Shown here one piece after another: positions 20,182 to 29,082 of a stretch of DNA of 61,152 bases (positions are counted from its first letter, which is position 1; each line of letters opens with the position of its first letter). The DNA lies in the NCBI GenBank assembly GCA_035570235.1, contig DATMML010000111.1, positions 1 through 61,152 of the forward strand, read 5' to 3'. The translations under genes were made by a program, and so were the position numbers. Origin of the DNA: Vicinamibacteria bacterium. Its GTDB lineage: Bacteria; Acidobacteriota; Vicinamibacteria; Fen-336. The notes under the pieces were generated by a model, which ran no database searches, was not told where the DNA came from, and was given only the letters and a program-made list of their open reading frames with translations.

Positions 20182-20568
20182 ATGAAGCGGCTGGCCGTGG
20201 TTGCGGGCAGCCTGGCCGGTTCTCTCCTCGCCTGTTACGCCGCCTTTCTCCTGGGGAGTTGGGGCTTCGACGCCCGCCGCTTCGCCCAGCACCAGGGTCG
20301 CCTGCAGCGCCTCCTGGCCCAGGCCCCCCGGCTCGATCAGGTGGTCCAGGGGCTGGAGACCGAGGGCAGCCCCCTGCTCGCCGCGCCCAAGGATGGGAGA
20401 GAGCTTAGCCAGGTAGCCTTGGAGCGGGGAGGTCCCAAGCGCCAGGAGATCCTGGAGAAGGGGCGGCAGTGGCCCCAGACGCGGGTCTTCGCCGCGGCCG
20501 ACATGGTCTACTTCCTCTACTTCGATGGGGAGGGGGTGATGCGCGACTTCACCTGCGTCAGCCGGTGA
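20182..20568 (+). CDS. Hypothetical signal-anchored protein, 128 aa
   Basis: Not recognised. It starts with a basic residue pair and one hydrophobic span (residues 4-26, LAVVAGSLAGSLLACYAAFLL) that looks like a membrane anchor, with a Cys at about 18 that is not in a lipobox. The rest (about 100 residues) is helical and charged, ending in strand-like VYFLYFDGEGVMRDFTCVS. It follows the aldolase gene by 15 bp with GGGG before ATG. Its last 11 bp overlap the converging lipid-kinase gene. Confidence 0.6.
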   Translation: MKRLAVVAGSLAGSLLACYAAFLLGSWGFDARRFAQHQGRLQRLLAQAPRLDQVVQGLETEGSPLLAAPKDGRELSQVALERGGPKRQEILEKGRQWPQTRVFAAADMVYFLYFDGEGVMRDFTCVSR

Positions 20569-21472
20569 ACGGTCCCTTCGCGTCCTCCGCGGTGGCCCGC
20601 GGGACGAGCACGCGGAGCGCGCGTGGGAGCAGCCCTACTTCCAGACGAGCGGCCTCCGGCTCCGGCTCGCCGTCGCGGTGGTGCTCGATGGGCGCGGCCG
20701 CGGTCAGGAGCGCGGAGGCGCACGTCACCCGCCGGTAGCGCGAAAAGCCCTCGATGGTCCCCAGGAATAGCCGCGGGGTGTTGAGGACGAGCTCCAGGGG
20801 AGAGGCCTCCTCCACCAGCACCACCTCCAGGCGGCCATCGTCGAGCCGTGCGCGCGGCGCGATCACCGCGCCCGCTCCATATTGGGCTCCGTTCGCGAAC
20901 GCCACGACCAGGATCCGCGCCTCGATCCTCTCCCCGCCCGCTTCCAGGGTCACGTGCGCGGCCGGGTAGGAGAAGGCACCGGCCAGACCCAGCCGCAGGT
21001 AGGTCATGATGCCCCGCCGACCCCCGTCCTTCCCGTTGTGGTGAAAGGCTTTCCCCACCGCGGCGTCGAAGCCGGCCCCCGCCACATTGAGGAAGGGCTC
21101 GCCGTTGACGAGGCCGACGTCCATCCTGCGGGGCACCCCCGTCTCCAAGGCGCTCAAGGCCGCTCCCGGTTGGAGGGGAATGCCCAGGGACCGGGCCAGG
21201 CCATTCCCCGAGCCCACGGGGACCACGCCCAGCATCGTCTCCGACCCGATCATTCCTTGGGCCGCCTCGTTCACGGTGCCGTCTCCCCCCGCCACCAGGA
21301 GGAGGTCGGTCCCCTCCGCCACCGCCTCGCGGGCCAACTCCCGGGCGTTCCGCGGGCCCTCGGTCAGGCGGACGGTGAGATCGGGCCAGGAGGGCCGGCC
21401 CCGCCGGAGCGTCTCCAGGGCGCGTCCGGCGTCCACGCCCGCCCGCGGGTTCAGGATGGCGCGCACCCTCAC
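20558..21472 (-). CDS. Diacylglycerol/lipid kinase family protein (YegS/DgkB-like)
   Basis: Phosphorylates diacylglycerol or a related lipid at the cytoplasmic face. Family marks: AILNPRAG at the N-terminus, LLLVAGGDGTVNEAAQGM with the nucleotide-binding GGDGT, GVVPVGSGNGLARSLGIP, and DVGLVNGEPFLNVAGAGFDA. Choosing GTG at 21472 gives 304 aa, normal length, and a 4-bp GTGA overlap with the upstream glycosyltransferase; the frame stays open further but that part lies inside the neighbour. It is the last gene of a minus-strand GT2-GT4-kinase operon, which suggests a role in envelope glycolipid or LPS lipid turnover. Confidence 0.9.
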   Translation of the reverse strand: MRVRAILNPRAGVDAGRALETLRRGRPSWPDLTVRLTEGPRNARELAREAVAEGTDLLLVAGGDGTVNEAAQGMIGSETMLGVVPVGSGNGLARSLGIPLQPGAALSALETGVPRRMDVGLVNGEPFLNVAGAGFDAAVGKAFHHNGKDGGRRGIMTYLRLGLAGAFSYPAAHVTLEAGGERIEARILVVAFANGAQYGAGAVIAPRARLDDGRLEVVLVEEASPLELVLNTPRLFLGTIEGFSRYRRVTCASALLTAAAPIEHHRDGEPEPEAARLEVGLLPRALRVLVPRATAEDAKGPFTG

Positions 21473-22533
21473 CCGGCCTCCTCGTAGACGCGCAACGTCG
21501 CCTCCACCATGCGGTCGGCGGTGAACCGCTCGAGGAACCGGAGCCGTCCCGCCGCCCCCAAGGCGCGCTGGCATTCGCGATCGGTCAGGACTTCGACCAG
21601 AGCGGCGGCGAGGGCATCCGGGTCACGCACCGGCACCACCCGTCCCGTCCGGCCATCCTCCACCGCCTCCGGGATCCCCCCCGCGGCGGTGGCTACCACG
21701 GGCAGGCCGAAGGCCATGGCGTCGAGGAGGCTGGTGCCGAGTCCTTCCAAGTGCGAGGAGAGGCAGAAGACGGTGAAGGCGGGCAGGAGGCGGTCCAGGT
21801 CGGTGCGGAAGCCGGTGAAGAGGCAGTGGTCGCCGAGACCCCGCTGGCGGGCCAGGGCCTCAAGGTGATCCCGTCGCTCCCCGTCTCCCACGATCACGAA
21901 CCACACCTCGGGGATCCGGGCTCGGACGCGCGCCGCGGCCTCGATCAGGGAGACGTGGTCCTTGTGGTCGGTCAGGGCGGCCACGTTGCCCACGACGGGA
22001 GCGCCCTCTGGAATCCCGAGCGCCGCCCGACCGCCCGCCTGCGGCGGCCGGTCGGGGACCCCTTCATAGACAAGGCTCAGGCGGTCGGGGGAAAGACCAT
22101 GCTTCTCCAGGACGGAGGCGATGGCGCGGCTGACCACGATGACGCGCCGGCAAGCGGCGTACTTCCGGCGGGAGAGATATCCAGGAAGGCAGAAGTCCAC
22201 ACGGCGGGTGGCGATGAGGCGGCTCCCCCCCGCCAGGGTGGCGGCCAGAAGGCCGCTCGACACCGCGTGGGGGTCGTGAAGCTGGGCCACCTCCGCCCCC
22301 GTTCGCCTCAGGATCCGAGCCAGGCCGACGATGGCGGGAGGCCAGAGGTCGCCCTTGAAGGGCAGGGCGCACACCTCGAGCCCGGCGGCCCGGGCCCTCG
22401 ACTCCAAGAGCCCGCCCGCGCGGCAGGCCAGGATCACCGTGTGACCGCGGGCGGCCATCCCGGAGGCGGTGAGCAGGACTTGGTTCTGTCCCCCTCGCCA
22501 GCCGGATGCGGTGTCGACATGGAGGATTCTCAT
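21469..22533 (-). CDS. Glycosyltransferase family 4
   Basis: A 354-aa GT-B glycosyltransferase. The N-terminal domain begins MRILHVDTASGWRGGQNQ, with the glycine-rich acceptor loop and a Rossmann-type alternation. The C-terminal donor domain has VVGNVAALTDHKDH, VWFVIVGDGERRDHLE, LSSHLEGLGTSLLDAMAFGLPVVAT with the EGLGTSLLDAMA nucleotide-sugar motif, and GGIPEAVEDGRTG. Members retain stereochemistry and often build LPS core. It overlaps the GT2 gene (ATGA) and the lipid kinase gene (GTGA) by 4 bp each. The sugar cannot be predicted. Confidence 0.9.
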   Translation of the reverse strand: MRILHVDTASGWRGGQNQVLLTASGMAARGHTVILACRAGGLLESRARAAGLEVCALPFKGDLWPPAIVGLARILRRTGAEVAQLHDPHAVSSGLLAATLAGGSRLIATRRVDFCLPGYLSRRKYAACRRVIVVSRAIASVLEKHGLSPDRLSLVYEGVPDRPPQAGGRAALGIPEGAPVVGNVAALTDHKDHVSLIEAAARVRARIPEVWFVIVGDGERRDHLEALARQRGLGDHCLFTGFRTDLDRLLPAFTVFCLSSHLEGLGTSLLDAMAFGLPVVATAAGGIPEAVEDGRTGRVVPVRDPDALAAALVEVLTDRECQRALGAAGRLRFLERFTADRMVEATLRVYEEAG

Positions 22534-23312
22534 GCGGGAGGTCGTCCCCGCCCATCTCCCCGAGCCAGCTCCTGGAGCTTGGCCAGCTTCACGTAGGTGT
22601 AGTAAGCGTTCAAGGTGGACACGGTGATGCCTGCAGACCCCAGGATGAACCCGTGCTTCCAGACATAGTTACGGAGGAAGGCCCAAGCGCAGGAGCCGAC
22701 CATCTCCAGGACCCCCGTCCGGCGCCCCGCCGCGAACGCCTGCGCCGCCCACAGCTCGGTGTAACGGTCGATCTTGCGCAGGTGGTGGCTTATGTCCTCG
22801 TAGGGATAGTGCGCCAGGTCGGAGCGGAGACGACCCACGGGGCCCCGGACGCTGACCGACTCGTGGACGAGGGTCCCCTCCCAACGACCGCGGGTTCGGT
22901 CGAAAAGGCGGATCTGGGGATCGGGGTACCAGTCGGTGGCGCGGATCCACCGGCCTAGGTAGAAAGCGGCGCGGGGGATGCGGTAGCCCGCGCGGTCGAA
23001 GCTGCGGGCGCGCAGGGCCTGGATCTCTTCCCGCAGGGAGGGGGTCACCCGCTCGTCGGCGTCCAAAGCCAGGACCCAGTCGTGGCGGGCCGCCTCCACG
23101 GCCACGTTGCGCTGGGCGACGAAGCCGGGCCAGGGCGAGTTCACGAGGACCCGAGCCCCCGCCGACTTCGCGATCTCGCGGGTGCGATCCGTGGACCCGG
23201 AGTCCACCACCACCACCTCGTCGCAGAAGCCGACGCTCTCCAGCGCGGCGGGCAGCCGGGCTTCCTCGTCCTGCGTGATAACGACCGCGGAAAGAGGCGT
23301 CCACTCGGTCAC
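22530..23312 (-). CDS. Glycosyltransferase family 2, WaaE/KdtX-like
   Basis: An inverting GT-A enzyme: LSAVVITQDEE, the VVVDSGSTDRTREIA nucleotide-binding turn, VAQRNVAVEAA and the LALDADERVTP metal-binding DxD. The pattern WYPDPQIRLFDRTRGRWEG is typical of the WaaE/KdtX group of LPS inner-core transferases. One hydrophobic helix near the C-terminus (FLRNYVWKHGFILGSAGIT) suggests membrane association. The start is ambiguous: GTG 23312 (260 aa) begins at the expected TEWTPLSAVV and lies 6 bp after a TATACT box; ATG 23342 is upstream of that box. Confidence 0.88.
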   Translation of the reverse strand: MTEWTPLSAVVITQDEEARLPAALESVGFCDEVVVVDSGSTDRTREIAKSAGARVLVNSPWPGFVAQRNVAVEAARHDWVLALDADERVTPSLREEIQALRARSFDRAGYRIPRAAFYLGRWIRATDWYPDPQIRLFDRTRGRWEGTLVHESVSVRGPVGRLRSDLAHYPYEDISHHLRKIDRYTELWAAQAFAAGRRTGVLEMVGSCAWAFLRNYVWKHGFILGSAGITVSTLNAYYTYVKLAKLQELARGDGRGRPPA

Positions 23313-23318
23313 CTGGGC

Positions 23319-23324
23319 AGTATA
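23319..23324 (-). promoter_or_regulatory. -10 element (TATACT) of the GT2-GT4-kinase operon
   Basis: TATACT on the minus strand ends 6 bp before the preferred GTG start at 23312; transcription would begin at or next to the start codon. A leaderless mRNA is the simplest reading. Confidence 0.45.
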
Positions 23325-23422
23325 GCCGCTTGATCGCGGCATCCGACGCGGCTAGAGTGCCTGGCCAGAAACGCCCGCCGCGAAGGCGCCCAAACTCGGG
23401 ATCCGCCGGGCCGAGGACACCC

Positions 23423-24001
23423 ATGAGTGCCGAGCTGCTCCGCATCTTCCAGGAGCGGGGAGCCCTCCAAGAGGGTCACTTCCTTCTCTCCTCCGGCCTC
23501 CATTCCTCCCGCTACCTGCAGTGCGCGCTCCTCCTCATGGACCCCCGGCTGGCCACGTGGCTCGGCCAGGAGCTCGCGGGCCGCCTGCGGCCACTCCTTG
23601 GGGGGGCCTCGCCCGGTGCGGTGGTGGCCCCTGCCCTGGGCGGGATCCTGGTGGCCCACGAGGTGGCGCGCGGGCTCGGCGTGCGCGGCCTCTTCATGGA
23701 GCGCGAAGGGGGGCGGATGACTCTGCGGCGCGGCTTCACGCTCGGGGAGGACGAAGCGGTGGTGGTGGTGGAAGACGTGATCACGACCGGCGGCTCCACG
23801 CGCGAGGTCATGGATGCGGTCCGCGAGCAGGGGGCGCGGGTAGTGGCGGCGGGAAGCCTGGTCGACCGCAGCGGCGGCGCCGCGGACCTGGGGGTGCCGC
23901 GGGCAAGCTTGCTGACCCTGGAGGCGCCGACTTATCCCCCCGAGACCTGTCCGCTCTGCGCCGCGGGAGGAAGACCGGAGAAGCCCGGCTCGCGGCGCTG
24001 A
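23423..24001 (+). CDS. pyrE: PyrE, orotate phosphoribosyltransferase
   Basis: Converts orotate and PRPP to OMP in pyrimidine synthesis; cytoplasmic. At 192 aa it is of bacterial PyrE size. Features: FLLSSGLHSSRYLQCALLL near the N-terminus (the S-G-x-H-S phosphate site), GAVVAPALGGILVAHEVA, FMEREGGRMTLRRGF loop and the PRPP motif VVVVEDVITTGGSTRE. ATG 23423 was taken because the protein then begins at the conserved ELLRIFQERGAL. It diverges from the GT2 gene and is followed by truA after 21 bp. Confidence 0.95.
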   Translation: MSAELLRIFQERGALQEGHFLLSSGLHSSRYLQCALLLMDPRLATWLGQELAGRLRPLLGGASPGAVVAPALGGILVAHEVARGLGVRGLFMEREGGRMTLRRGFTLGEDEAVVVVEDVITTGGSTREVMDAVREQGARVVAAGSLVDRSGGAADLGVPRASLLTLEAPTYPPETCPLCAAGGRPEKPGSRR

Positions 24002-24022
24002 AGCCGCGTCCGACCGGTGGCC

Positions 24023-24796
24023 ATGCCCCTCTACCGGATCACCCTCGCCTACGACGGCACCGATTTCGAGGGCTGGCAGCTGCAGGCTCGGGGGGGCACC
24101 GTCCGCACCGTGCAGGGGGTCCTCGAGCACGCCCTGGCCCAGTTGGCGGGGGGGGGCCGGGTAGCGGTGGTGGCCGCCGGTCGCACCGACACCGGCGTCC
24201 ATGCCCTGGGCCAGGTCGCATCCTTCGAGCTTCCCCGCGGGATGGCCTCCCCCGACCTCCTGCGCGCGCTCAACGGTCTCCTCCCCCCCGACGTCCGGGT
24301 GCTCGAAGCGGCCCCCGCCCCCGAAGGTTTCCACGCCCGGAGGAGCGCCCGCTCCAAGCAGTATCGCTACGTGCTCGACACCGGCCCCGTGCAGCTCCCC
24401 ACCCGCCGGCGCTTCGCCGGCCACGTCCCCTTCCACCTCGACCGGGCCCCCGTGGAGGCGGCGGCCGCGCTCTACCTCGGGGAGCGCGACTTCGCCTCCC
24501 TCGCCTCCGCCGGGGGATCGGTGCGGACGACCGTCCGCACCGTGACCCGCTCCGAGGCGGGCTGGGAGGAGGGCACCCTCACGTACGTGGTCGAGGCGGA
24601 CGGCTTTCTGCGCCGCATGGTGCGCGGCCTGGTCGGGGGCCTAGTGGCGGTGGGTCGCGGGGCCGCCTCCGTGGACGACCTGGCGCGGGCTCTCCTCGCT
24701 TGCGACCGGCGGGCCTGGCCGGCCCCCGCTCCCGCCTGCGGCCTCACCCTGGTCCGGGTGGAATATCCGGAGCCCGGGGGCGGGGTGCTAAGATAG
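24023..24796 (+). CDS. truA: TruA, tRNA pseudouridine(38-40) synthase
   Basis: Isomerises uridines 38-40 of the tRNA anticodon stem. 257 aa from ATG 24023; a GTG six bases earlier is possible. Signatures: YRITLAYDGTDFEGWQ, the catalytic Asp in AAGRTDTGVHALGQVASF, the RSARSKQYRYVLDTG stretch and the late GFLRRMVRGLVGGLVAVGRG. Length and motif order are typical. It lies between pyrE and uppS, with 24 bp to the latter. Confidence 0.96.
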   Translation: MPLYRITLAYDGTDFEGWQLQARGGTVRTVQGVLEHALAQLAGGGRVAVVAAGRTDTGVHALGQVASFELPRGMASPDLLRALNGLLPPDVRVLEAAPAPEGFHARRSARSKQYRYVLDTGPVQLPTRRRFAGHVPFHLDRAPVEAAAALYLGERDFASLASAGGSVRTTVRTVTRSEAGWEEGTLTYVVEADGFLRRMVRGLVGGLVAVGRGAASVDDLARALLACDRRAWPAPAPACGLTLVRVEYPEPGGGVLR

Positions 24797-24820
24797 GGGC
24801 CCCAACGGGTCTACAGCCAA

Positions 24821-25603
24821 ATGTCCCTGGTGGATCTCCTGGACGTGGTTCCTTCTGGCTCCGAGGAGCGGGCGCTCCTCCGGTCAATCGACTTCGCCCG
24901 CCTGCCCCGGCATGTGGCCATCATCATGGATGGCAATGGCCGCTGGGCGAAGCTCCGTCGGAAACGACGAGTGGAGGGGCACCGGGCGGGAATCGCCTCC
25001 GTGCGGGACGTGGTCGAGACCTCGGCCCGCCTCGGACTCCAGGTCCTCACCCTCTACGCGTTCTCGGTGGAGAACTGGAAGCGTCCCAAGACCGAGGTCT
25101 CCACCCTCATGGGGCTCCTCAAGCGCTACCTGAGGATGGAGCTGAACACCCTGCTGCGGAACAACATTCGTTTTCAAGTCATCGGGCGAATGGAGGACCT
25201 CCCTACGGACGTGCAGGAGGAGTTGAAACGGGGGATTGAGGAGACGCGGGAGCGGACCGGTCTCCTCTTCAACATCGCGCTCAACTACGGGGGCCGGGCC
25301 GAGATCACGGACGCGGTGCAGCGGCTGCTGGTGGACGTCCTCGCCAACGGGCGCGACCCCCGGCGCATCGACGAAGCCATGCTTTCTTCCTACCTTTACA
25401 CCGCCGGCCAACCCGACCCCGACCTCCTGATTCGCACGAGCGGGGAGATGCGCATCTCGAATTTTCTCCTTTGGCAGATCGCCTACGCAGAGATATGGGT
25501 CACGGACGTGCTCTGGCCCGACTTCCGGCGGCGGCACCTCCTCCAAGCCGTCGCCGACTACCAGAAGCGCGAACGGCGGTACGGCGGGATCGTCCCCGCT
25601 TGA
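24821..25603 (+). CDS. uppS: UppS, isoprenyl (undecaprenyl) diphosphate synthase
   Basis: Makes the C55 carrier lipid for peptidoglycan and O-antigen by cis-condensation of IPP on FPP. A 260-aa Z-prenyltransferase with HVAIIMDGNGRWAK (catalytic Asp), EGHRAG, LTLYAFSVENWKRP, LNYGGRAEI and the C-terminal PDLLIRTSGEMRISNFLLWQ region. First gene of an uppS-cdsA-dxr-rseP run, a very common order; uppS and dxr belong to one isoprenoid pathway. A short leader with a TAAGAT-like box near 24789 is possible but lies at the end of truA. Confidence 0.97.
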   Translation: MSLVDLLDVVPSGSEERALLRSIDFARLPRHVAIIMDGNGRWAKLRRKRRVEGHRAGIASVRDVVETSARLGLQVLTLYAFSVENWKRPKTEVSTLMGLLKRYLRMELNTLLRNNIRFQVIGRMEDLPTDVQEELKRGIEETRERTGLLFNIALNYGGRAEITDAVQRLLVDVLANGRDPRRIDEAMLSSYLYTAGQPDPDLLIRTSGEMRISNFLLWQIAYAEIWVTDVLWPDFRRRHLLQAVADYQKRERRYGGIVPA

Positions 25604-25628
25604 TCCCCGCGCCCGGGGCCGCTGTGGC

Positions 25629-26450
25629 ATGACGGTTTTCGCCGCGAACCTGGTCCGGCGCATCGGGACCGCCCTGCTTGTCCTGCCCCTCCTCTTGGCC
25701 GCCTTCCTCCTGGGGCCGCCCCTGCTGGGCGTTTCCATCGTGGCCGCGGCCGTGCTCTTGGGCGCCCTCGAGTTCTTCCGGTTCCTGGAGGGGCGCGGCC
25801 TCCCCCCCCTGCGCGGGCCCGGACTGCTCTTGACTGCGGTCTTGTTCCTAGAGGTGGCTCGGCCCGGCGGGGTGGGGGCTCCGCTCTGGCCCCTGGCCGC
25901 CCTGCTCCTGCTCGCCTTTGCCCTCCTCCCCGGCCGGGATCTCGCACAGACCGTCCCCGCCGCGGGGGGCACCCTCCTGGGGGCGGTCTATCTGGGCGGG
26001 CTTGGCGGCACGATCGCGGCCCTACGGGTCCTGGAGCCTTTGGGGGAGGGGGCCTGGCGGATCGTATTGCTGCTGGTCGTCATCATGGCCTCGGACACCC
26101 TGGCCTTCTTCGGGGGGCACGCCATGGGCCGGCACCGGCTGGCTCCCCTCCTCTCGCCCGCCAAGACCGTGGAGGGGGCGGCGGCGGGCCTCCTCGGCGG
26201 CGTCCTGGGGGCGCTCGCGGTGCGGGCGCTCGGCCTGCCCCGACTCCCGATCTTCCACGCGGTGGCCCTGGGCTTGGGGGTGTCGGCGATGGGGGTCCTG
26301 GGGGACCTGAACGAGAGCTTGCTGAAGCGGTGGGCGGGGGTGAAGGACTCGGGGACGCTCTTCCCCGGCCACGGGGGCATGCTGGATCGGCTGGACAGCT
26401 TGCTCTTCGGGGCGCCGGTCCTATACTATTACTTTCTGTACGTTCGCTGA
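25629..26450 (+). CDS. cdsA: CdsA, phosphatidate cytidylyltransferase
   Basis: Forms CDP-diacylglycerol from CTP and phosphatidate, the branch point of phospholipid synthesis. A 273-aa integral membrane protein with about eight hydrophobic spans. The CDP-alcohol signature occupies the C-terminal third: SPAKTVEGAAAGLLGG, then LGDLNESLLKRWAGVKDSGTLFPGHGGMLDRLDS, matching the family S-x(8)-KR-x(4)-KD-x(5)-PGHGG-x(2)-DR-x-D pattern. It begins 25 bp after uppS. The neighbouring arrangement is standard. Confidence 0.96.
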   Translation: MTVFAANLVRRIGTALLVLPLLLAAFLLGPPLLGVSIVAAAVLLGALEFFRFLEGRGLPPLRGPGLLLTAVLFLEVARPGGVGAPLWPLAALLLLAFALLPGRDLAQTVPAAGGTLLGAVYLGGLGGTIAALRVLEPLGEGAWRIVLLLVVIMASDTLAFFGGHAMGRHRLAPLLSPAKTVEGAAAGLLGGVLGALAVRALGLPRLPIFHAVALGLGVSAMGVLGDLNESLLKRWAGVKDSGTLFPGHGGMLDRLDSLLFGAPVLYYYFLYVR

Positions 26451-26494
26451 ACGGCCCCTACCTGGGGCCGTTTCCGCTTGAGGGCAACTCTCCC

Positions 26495-27670
26495 ATGAAG
26501 GGCCTGAGCATTCTCGGAAGCACGGGGTCGGTGGGCACCAACGTGCTCCGGGTCGTGGATGCCTTTCCCGGCCGCTTCCGGGTGGTGGGCCTGGCCGCGG
26601 GGAGCAACGTGGAACGGTTGGCCGAGCAGGTAGCGCGCTACCGGCCGCGGGTCGTCTCCGTGGCCAGTGCCAGCGCGAGTGAGGCCCTGGGGCGGCTGGT
26701 GGCCCTGGACGGGACCCGGGTCGGGGTGGGGGAGGGGGGAATGGTCGAGGTGGCCACCCATCCCGAAGCCCAAACCGTGGTCGCGTCGGCGGTAGGCGCG
26801 GTGGGACTCCTGCCCACGTACCGCGCGCTGGAAGCGGGCAAGGACGTGGCCCTGGCCAACAAGGAGACCCTGGTGATCGCGGGGGAGCTGATGCTGGCCC
26901 TGTCCCGGGCCCGGGGGGGCCGGCTCCTGCCCATCGATAGCGAGCACTGCGCGCTCCACCAATGCCTGGAGGGGCGGCGGCCGGAGGAGGTGCGCCGTCT
27001 CATTCTGACCGCTTCCGGGGGCCCCTTCCGCGACCGCCCCCGCGAGACCTTCGACCGCATCACCCCCGCGGAGGCCCTGCAACACCCGACCTGGTCCATG
27101 GGCCGAAAGATCACCATCGACTCCGCCACCCTCATGAACAAGGGCCTCGAGGTCATCGAAGCTCACTGGCTCTTCGGGGTGCCGGCGGAGCGGGTGGAGG
27201 TTCTCATCCACCCCCAGTCCGTCGTGCACTCCCTGGCCGAGTTCGTGGACGGGACGATCCTGGCCCAGCTGGGTGTCACCGACATGCGGCTCCCCATTCA
27301 GTACGCTCTGTCCTACCCCGAGCGGTGGGAGGCGGCCATACCCGGCCTCGATTTCACAAAGGCCCGGCGCCTCGACTTCGACCGGCCCGATTGCGATCGC
27401 TTCCCTTGCCTGGGCCTCGCCTACAAGGCGCTGGCCGCGGGCGGCTCCGCTTGTGCGGTCCTGAACGCCGCTAACGAAGTGGCGGTGGCGGCCTTTCTCG
27501 ACGGGCGGATCCCTTTCACCTCCATCCCCGACTCCATCCAGGAGGTTCTGGAAGCCCACCCCCCGGAGCCCGTGAACGACCTTTCCGACGTTCTGGAGGC
27601 GGACGCCTGGGCCCGGGATCGAGCGCGCGAGGCCCTGAGCCGGCGCGACGCCGCCCGGGTAATTTCCTAG
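26495..27670 (+). CDS. dxr: Dxr (IspC), 1-deoxy-D-xylulose 5-phosphate reductoisomerase
   Basis: NADPH-dependent second step of the MEP isoprenoid route. 391 aa from ATG 26495; upstream codons in this phase lie inside cdsA. Motifs: LSILGSTGSVGTNVLRVV (NADPH fold), ALANKETLVIAGEL, the metal site PIDSEHCALHQCL, LTASGGPFRDRP, HPTWSMGRKITIDSATLMNKGLEVIEAHWLF and NAANEVAVAAFL. All catalytic acidic residues and the flexible-loop Trp are present. It supplies isoprenoid units for UppS, encoded two genes upstream. Confidence 0.98.
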   Translation: MKGLSILGSTGSVGTNVLRVVDAFPGRFRVVGLAAGSNVERLAEQVARYRPRVVSVASASASEALGRLVALDGTRVGVGEGGMVEVATHPEAQTVVASAVGAVGLLPTYRALEAGKDVALANKETLVIAGELMLALSRARGGRLLPIDSEHCALHQCLEGRRPEEVRRLILTASGGPFRDRPRETFDRITPAEALQHPTWSMGRKITIDSATLMNKGLEVIEAHWLFGVPAERVEVLIHPQSVVHSLAEFVDGTILAQLGVTDMRLPIQYALSYPERWEAAIPGLDFTKARRLDFDRPDCDRFPCLGLAYKALAAGGSACAVLNAANEVAVAAFLDGRIPFTSIPDSIQEVLEAHPPEPVNDLSDVLEADAWARDRAREALSRRDAARVIS

Positions 27671-27686
27671 TCCTCGAGCCCACGCC

Positions 27687-29009
27687 ATGGAAATCCTCAA
27701 CACCACCCTCGCCTTCGTGCTCGTGCTCGGCATCATCATCTTCGTGCACGAGTTCGGCCACCTCATCACGGCCAAGGCCTTCGGCATGCGGGTCTTCATC
27801 TTCTCCTTCGGCTTCGGTCGCCGCCTCCTTGGCTTCAAGTGGGGCGACACCGACTGCCGCCTCTCGCTCGTCCCCCTCGGGGGCTACGTGAAGCTCGAGG
27901 GCGAGCCCGAAGACCACCTCAGCGAGGACACTCGGGCGCTCGGCGATGGCCGCGACTTCACGAGTCGGCCCCGTTGGCAGCGCTTCCTCGTCTACTTGGC
28001 CGGGCCCACCATGAACGCGGTCCTGACCGTGGGCGTGCTCAGCACTTTCTACATGATCGGGTTCGCGGTGGAGGCCAGCCGCTTCGACCGCCCGATCCTG
28101 GGGGCGGTGGAGGCGGGTTCGCCGGCGGCCGCGGCCGGGCTCTTGCCCGGCGACGAGATCCTGGCCATCGACGGTCAACCCCAGGCCACCTGGGAGGAGG
28201 CCCAGTATCACATCCTGCTCCGCCCCGAGCGCGCGCTCGTGTTGCGGGTACGGCGGGGCTCCGAGGAGCGCGAGGTGACGGTGCGCTCGACCACGGAGGC
28301 GGAGACGAAGGTGGGCAGCATCGGGGCCCATCCCCTCGTACGCATCGGGCAGGTGCTCAAGGGCCAGCCCGCGGAGGGGGCGGGCCTCCGACCGGAGGAC
28401 GCCATCCTGAAGATCGGAGACAAGCCCATCCGGTCGTTCTCCGAGATCCCGCCCCTGGTGGGCGCCTCCCCGGGCAAGCCCCTAGCCATCGAAATCTGGC
28501 GCGAGGGCCAGATCCTGCAGTTCACCATCACGCCCCGGGACGAGGGATCGGGCCCCCGCATCGGCATCGGCCCCAAGACCGTGGTCCGTAAGTTCGGCCC
28601 CCTGTCCGCGGTTCGGGAGGCGGTGCGGTGGAGCTGGGAAATGACCCGGCAGACGTTCGACGTCATGGGTCGGCTGGTGACCGCCCAGATCTCGCCCAAG
28701 ACCATGATGGGTCCGCTGGGGATCGCCAAGGCTTCGGGCGATGCGGCGAGGGGAGGGCCGGGGTCCCTGCTCTTTCTGGTGGCGGTGATCAGCCTTCAGG
28801 TCGGAATTCTCAACCTGTTCCCGCTTGCCCCTCTGGACGGCGGCCATTTGGCCATTCTCGCCTCCGAGGGACTCCTGCGGCGGGACTTCAGCGTCACCGT
28901 GAAGACCTGGATCATGAACGCGGGCGCGCTCGTGATCTTCTTGCTCATCGGCCTCGTGCTCTACTCGGACCTCAGCAAGACGGCCCTGCTCGGGAGGTTC
29001 CTGCCCTAG
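27687..29009 (+). CDS. rseP: RseP, site-2 intramembrane zinc protease
   Basis: A 440-aa inner-membrane metalloprotease that cleaves anti-sigma factors and signal-peptide remnants. TM1 holds the zinc motif HEFGH (about residues 20-24: IFVHEFGHLITAKAFG). Two PDZ domains follow in the periplasm (LGAVEAGSPAAAAGLLPGDEIL and IGQVLKGQPAEGAGLRPEDAIL), then a second membrane part with NLFPLAPLDGGHLAIL, the third ligand region. It closes the uppS-cdsA-dxr-rseP operon. No sigma-E or anti-sigma gene is in the window. Confidence 0.96.
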   Translation: MEILNTTLAFVLVLGIIIFVHEFGHLITAKAFGMRVFIFSFGFGRRLLGFKWGDTDCRLSLVPLGGYVKLEGEPEDHLSEDTRALGDGRDFTSRPRWQRFLVYLAGPTMNAVLTVGVLSTFYMIGFAVEASRFDRPILGAVEAGSPAAAAGLLPGDEILAIDGQPQATWEEAQYHILLRPERALVLRVRRGSEEREVTVRSTTEAETKVGSIGAHPLVRIGQVLKGQPAEGAGLRPEDAILKIGDKPIRSFSEIPPLVGASPGKPLAIEIWREGQILQFTITPRDEGSGPRIGIGPKTVVRKFGPLSAVREAVRWSWEMTRQTFDVMGRLVTAQISPKTMMGPLGIAKASGDAARGGPGSLLFLVAVISLQVGILNLFPLAPLDGGHLAILASEGLLRRDFSVTVKTWIMNAGALVIFLLIGLVLYSDLSKTALLGRFLP

Positions 29010-29082
29010 ACGGCGGGCAGCCGTGAGCAGCGCTCACGGCTCCGCCCCTCCCCGCACGCCGCCGCCGCTTCCTGGCCTCCGG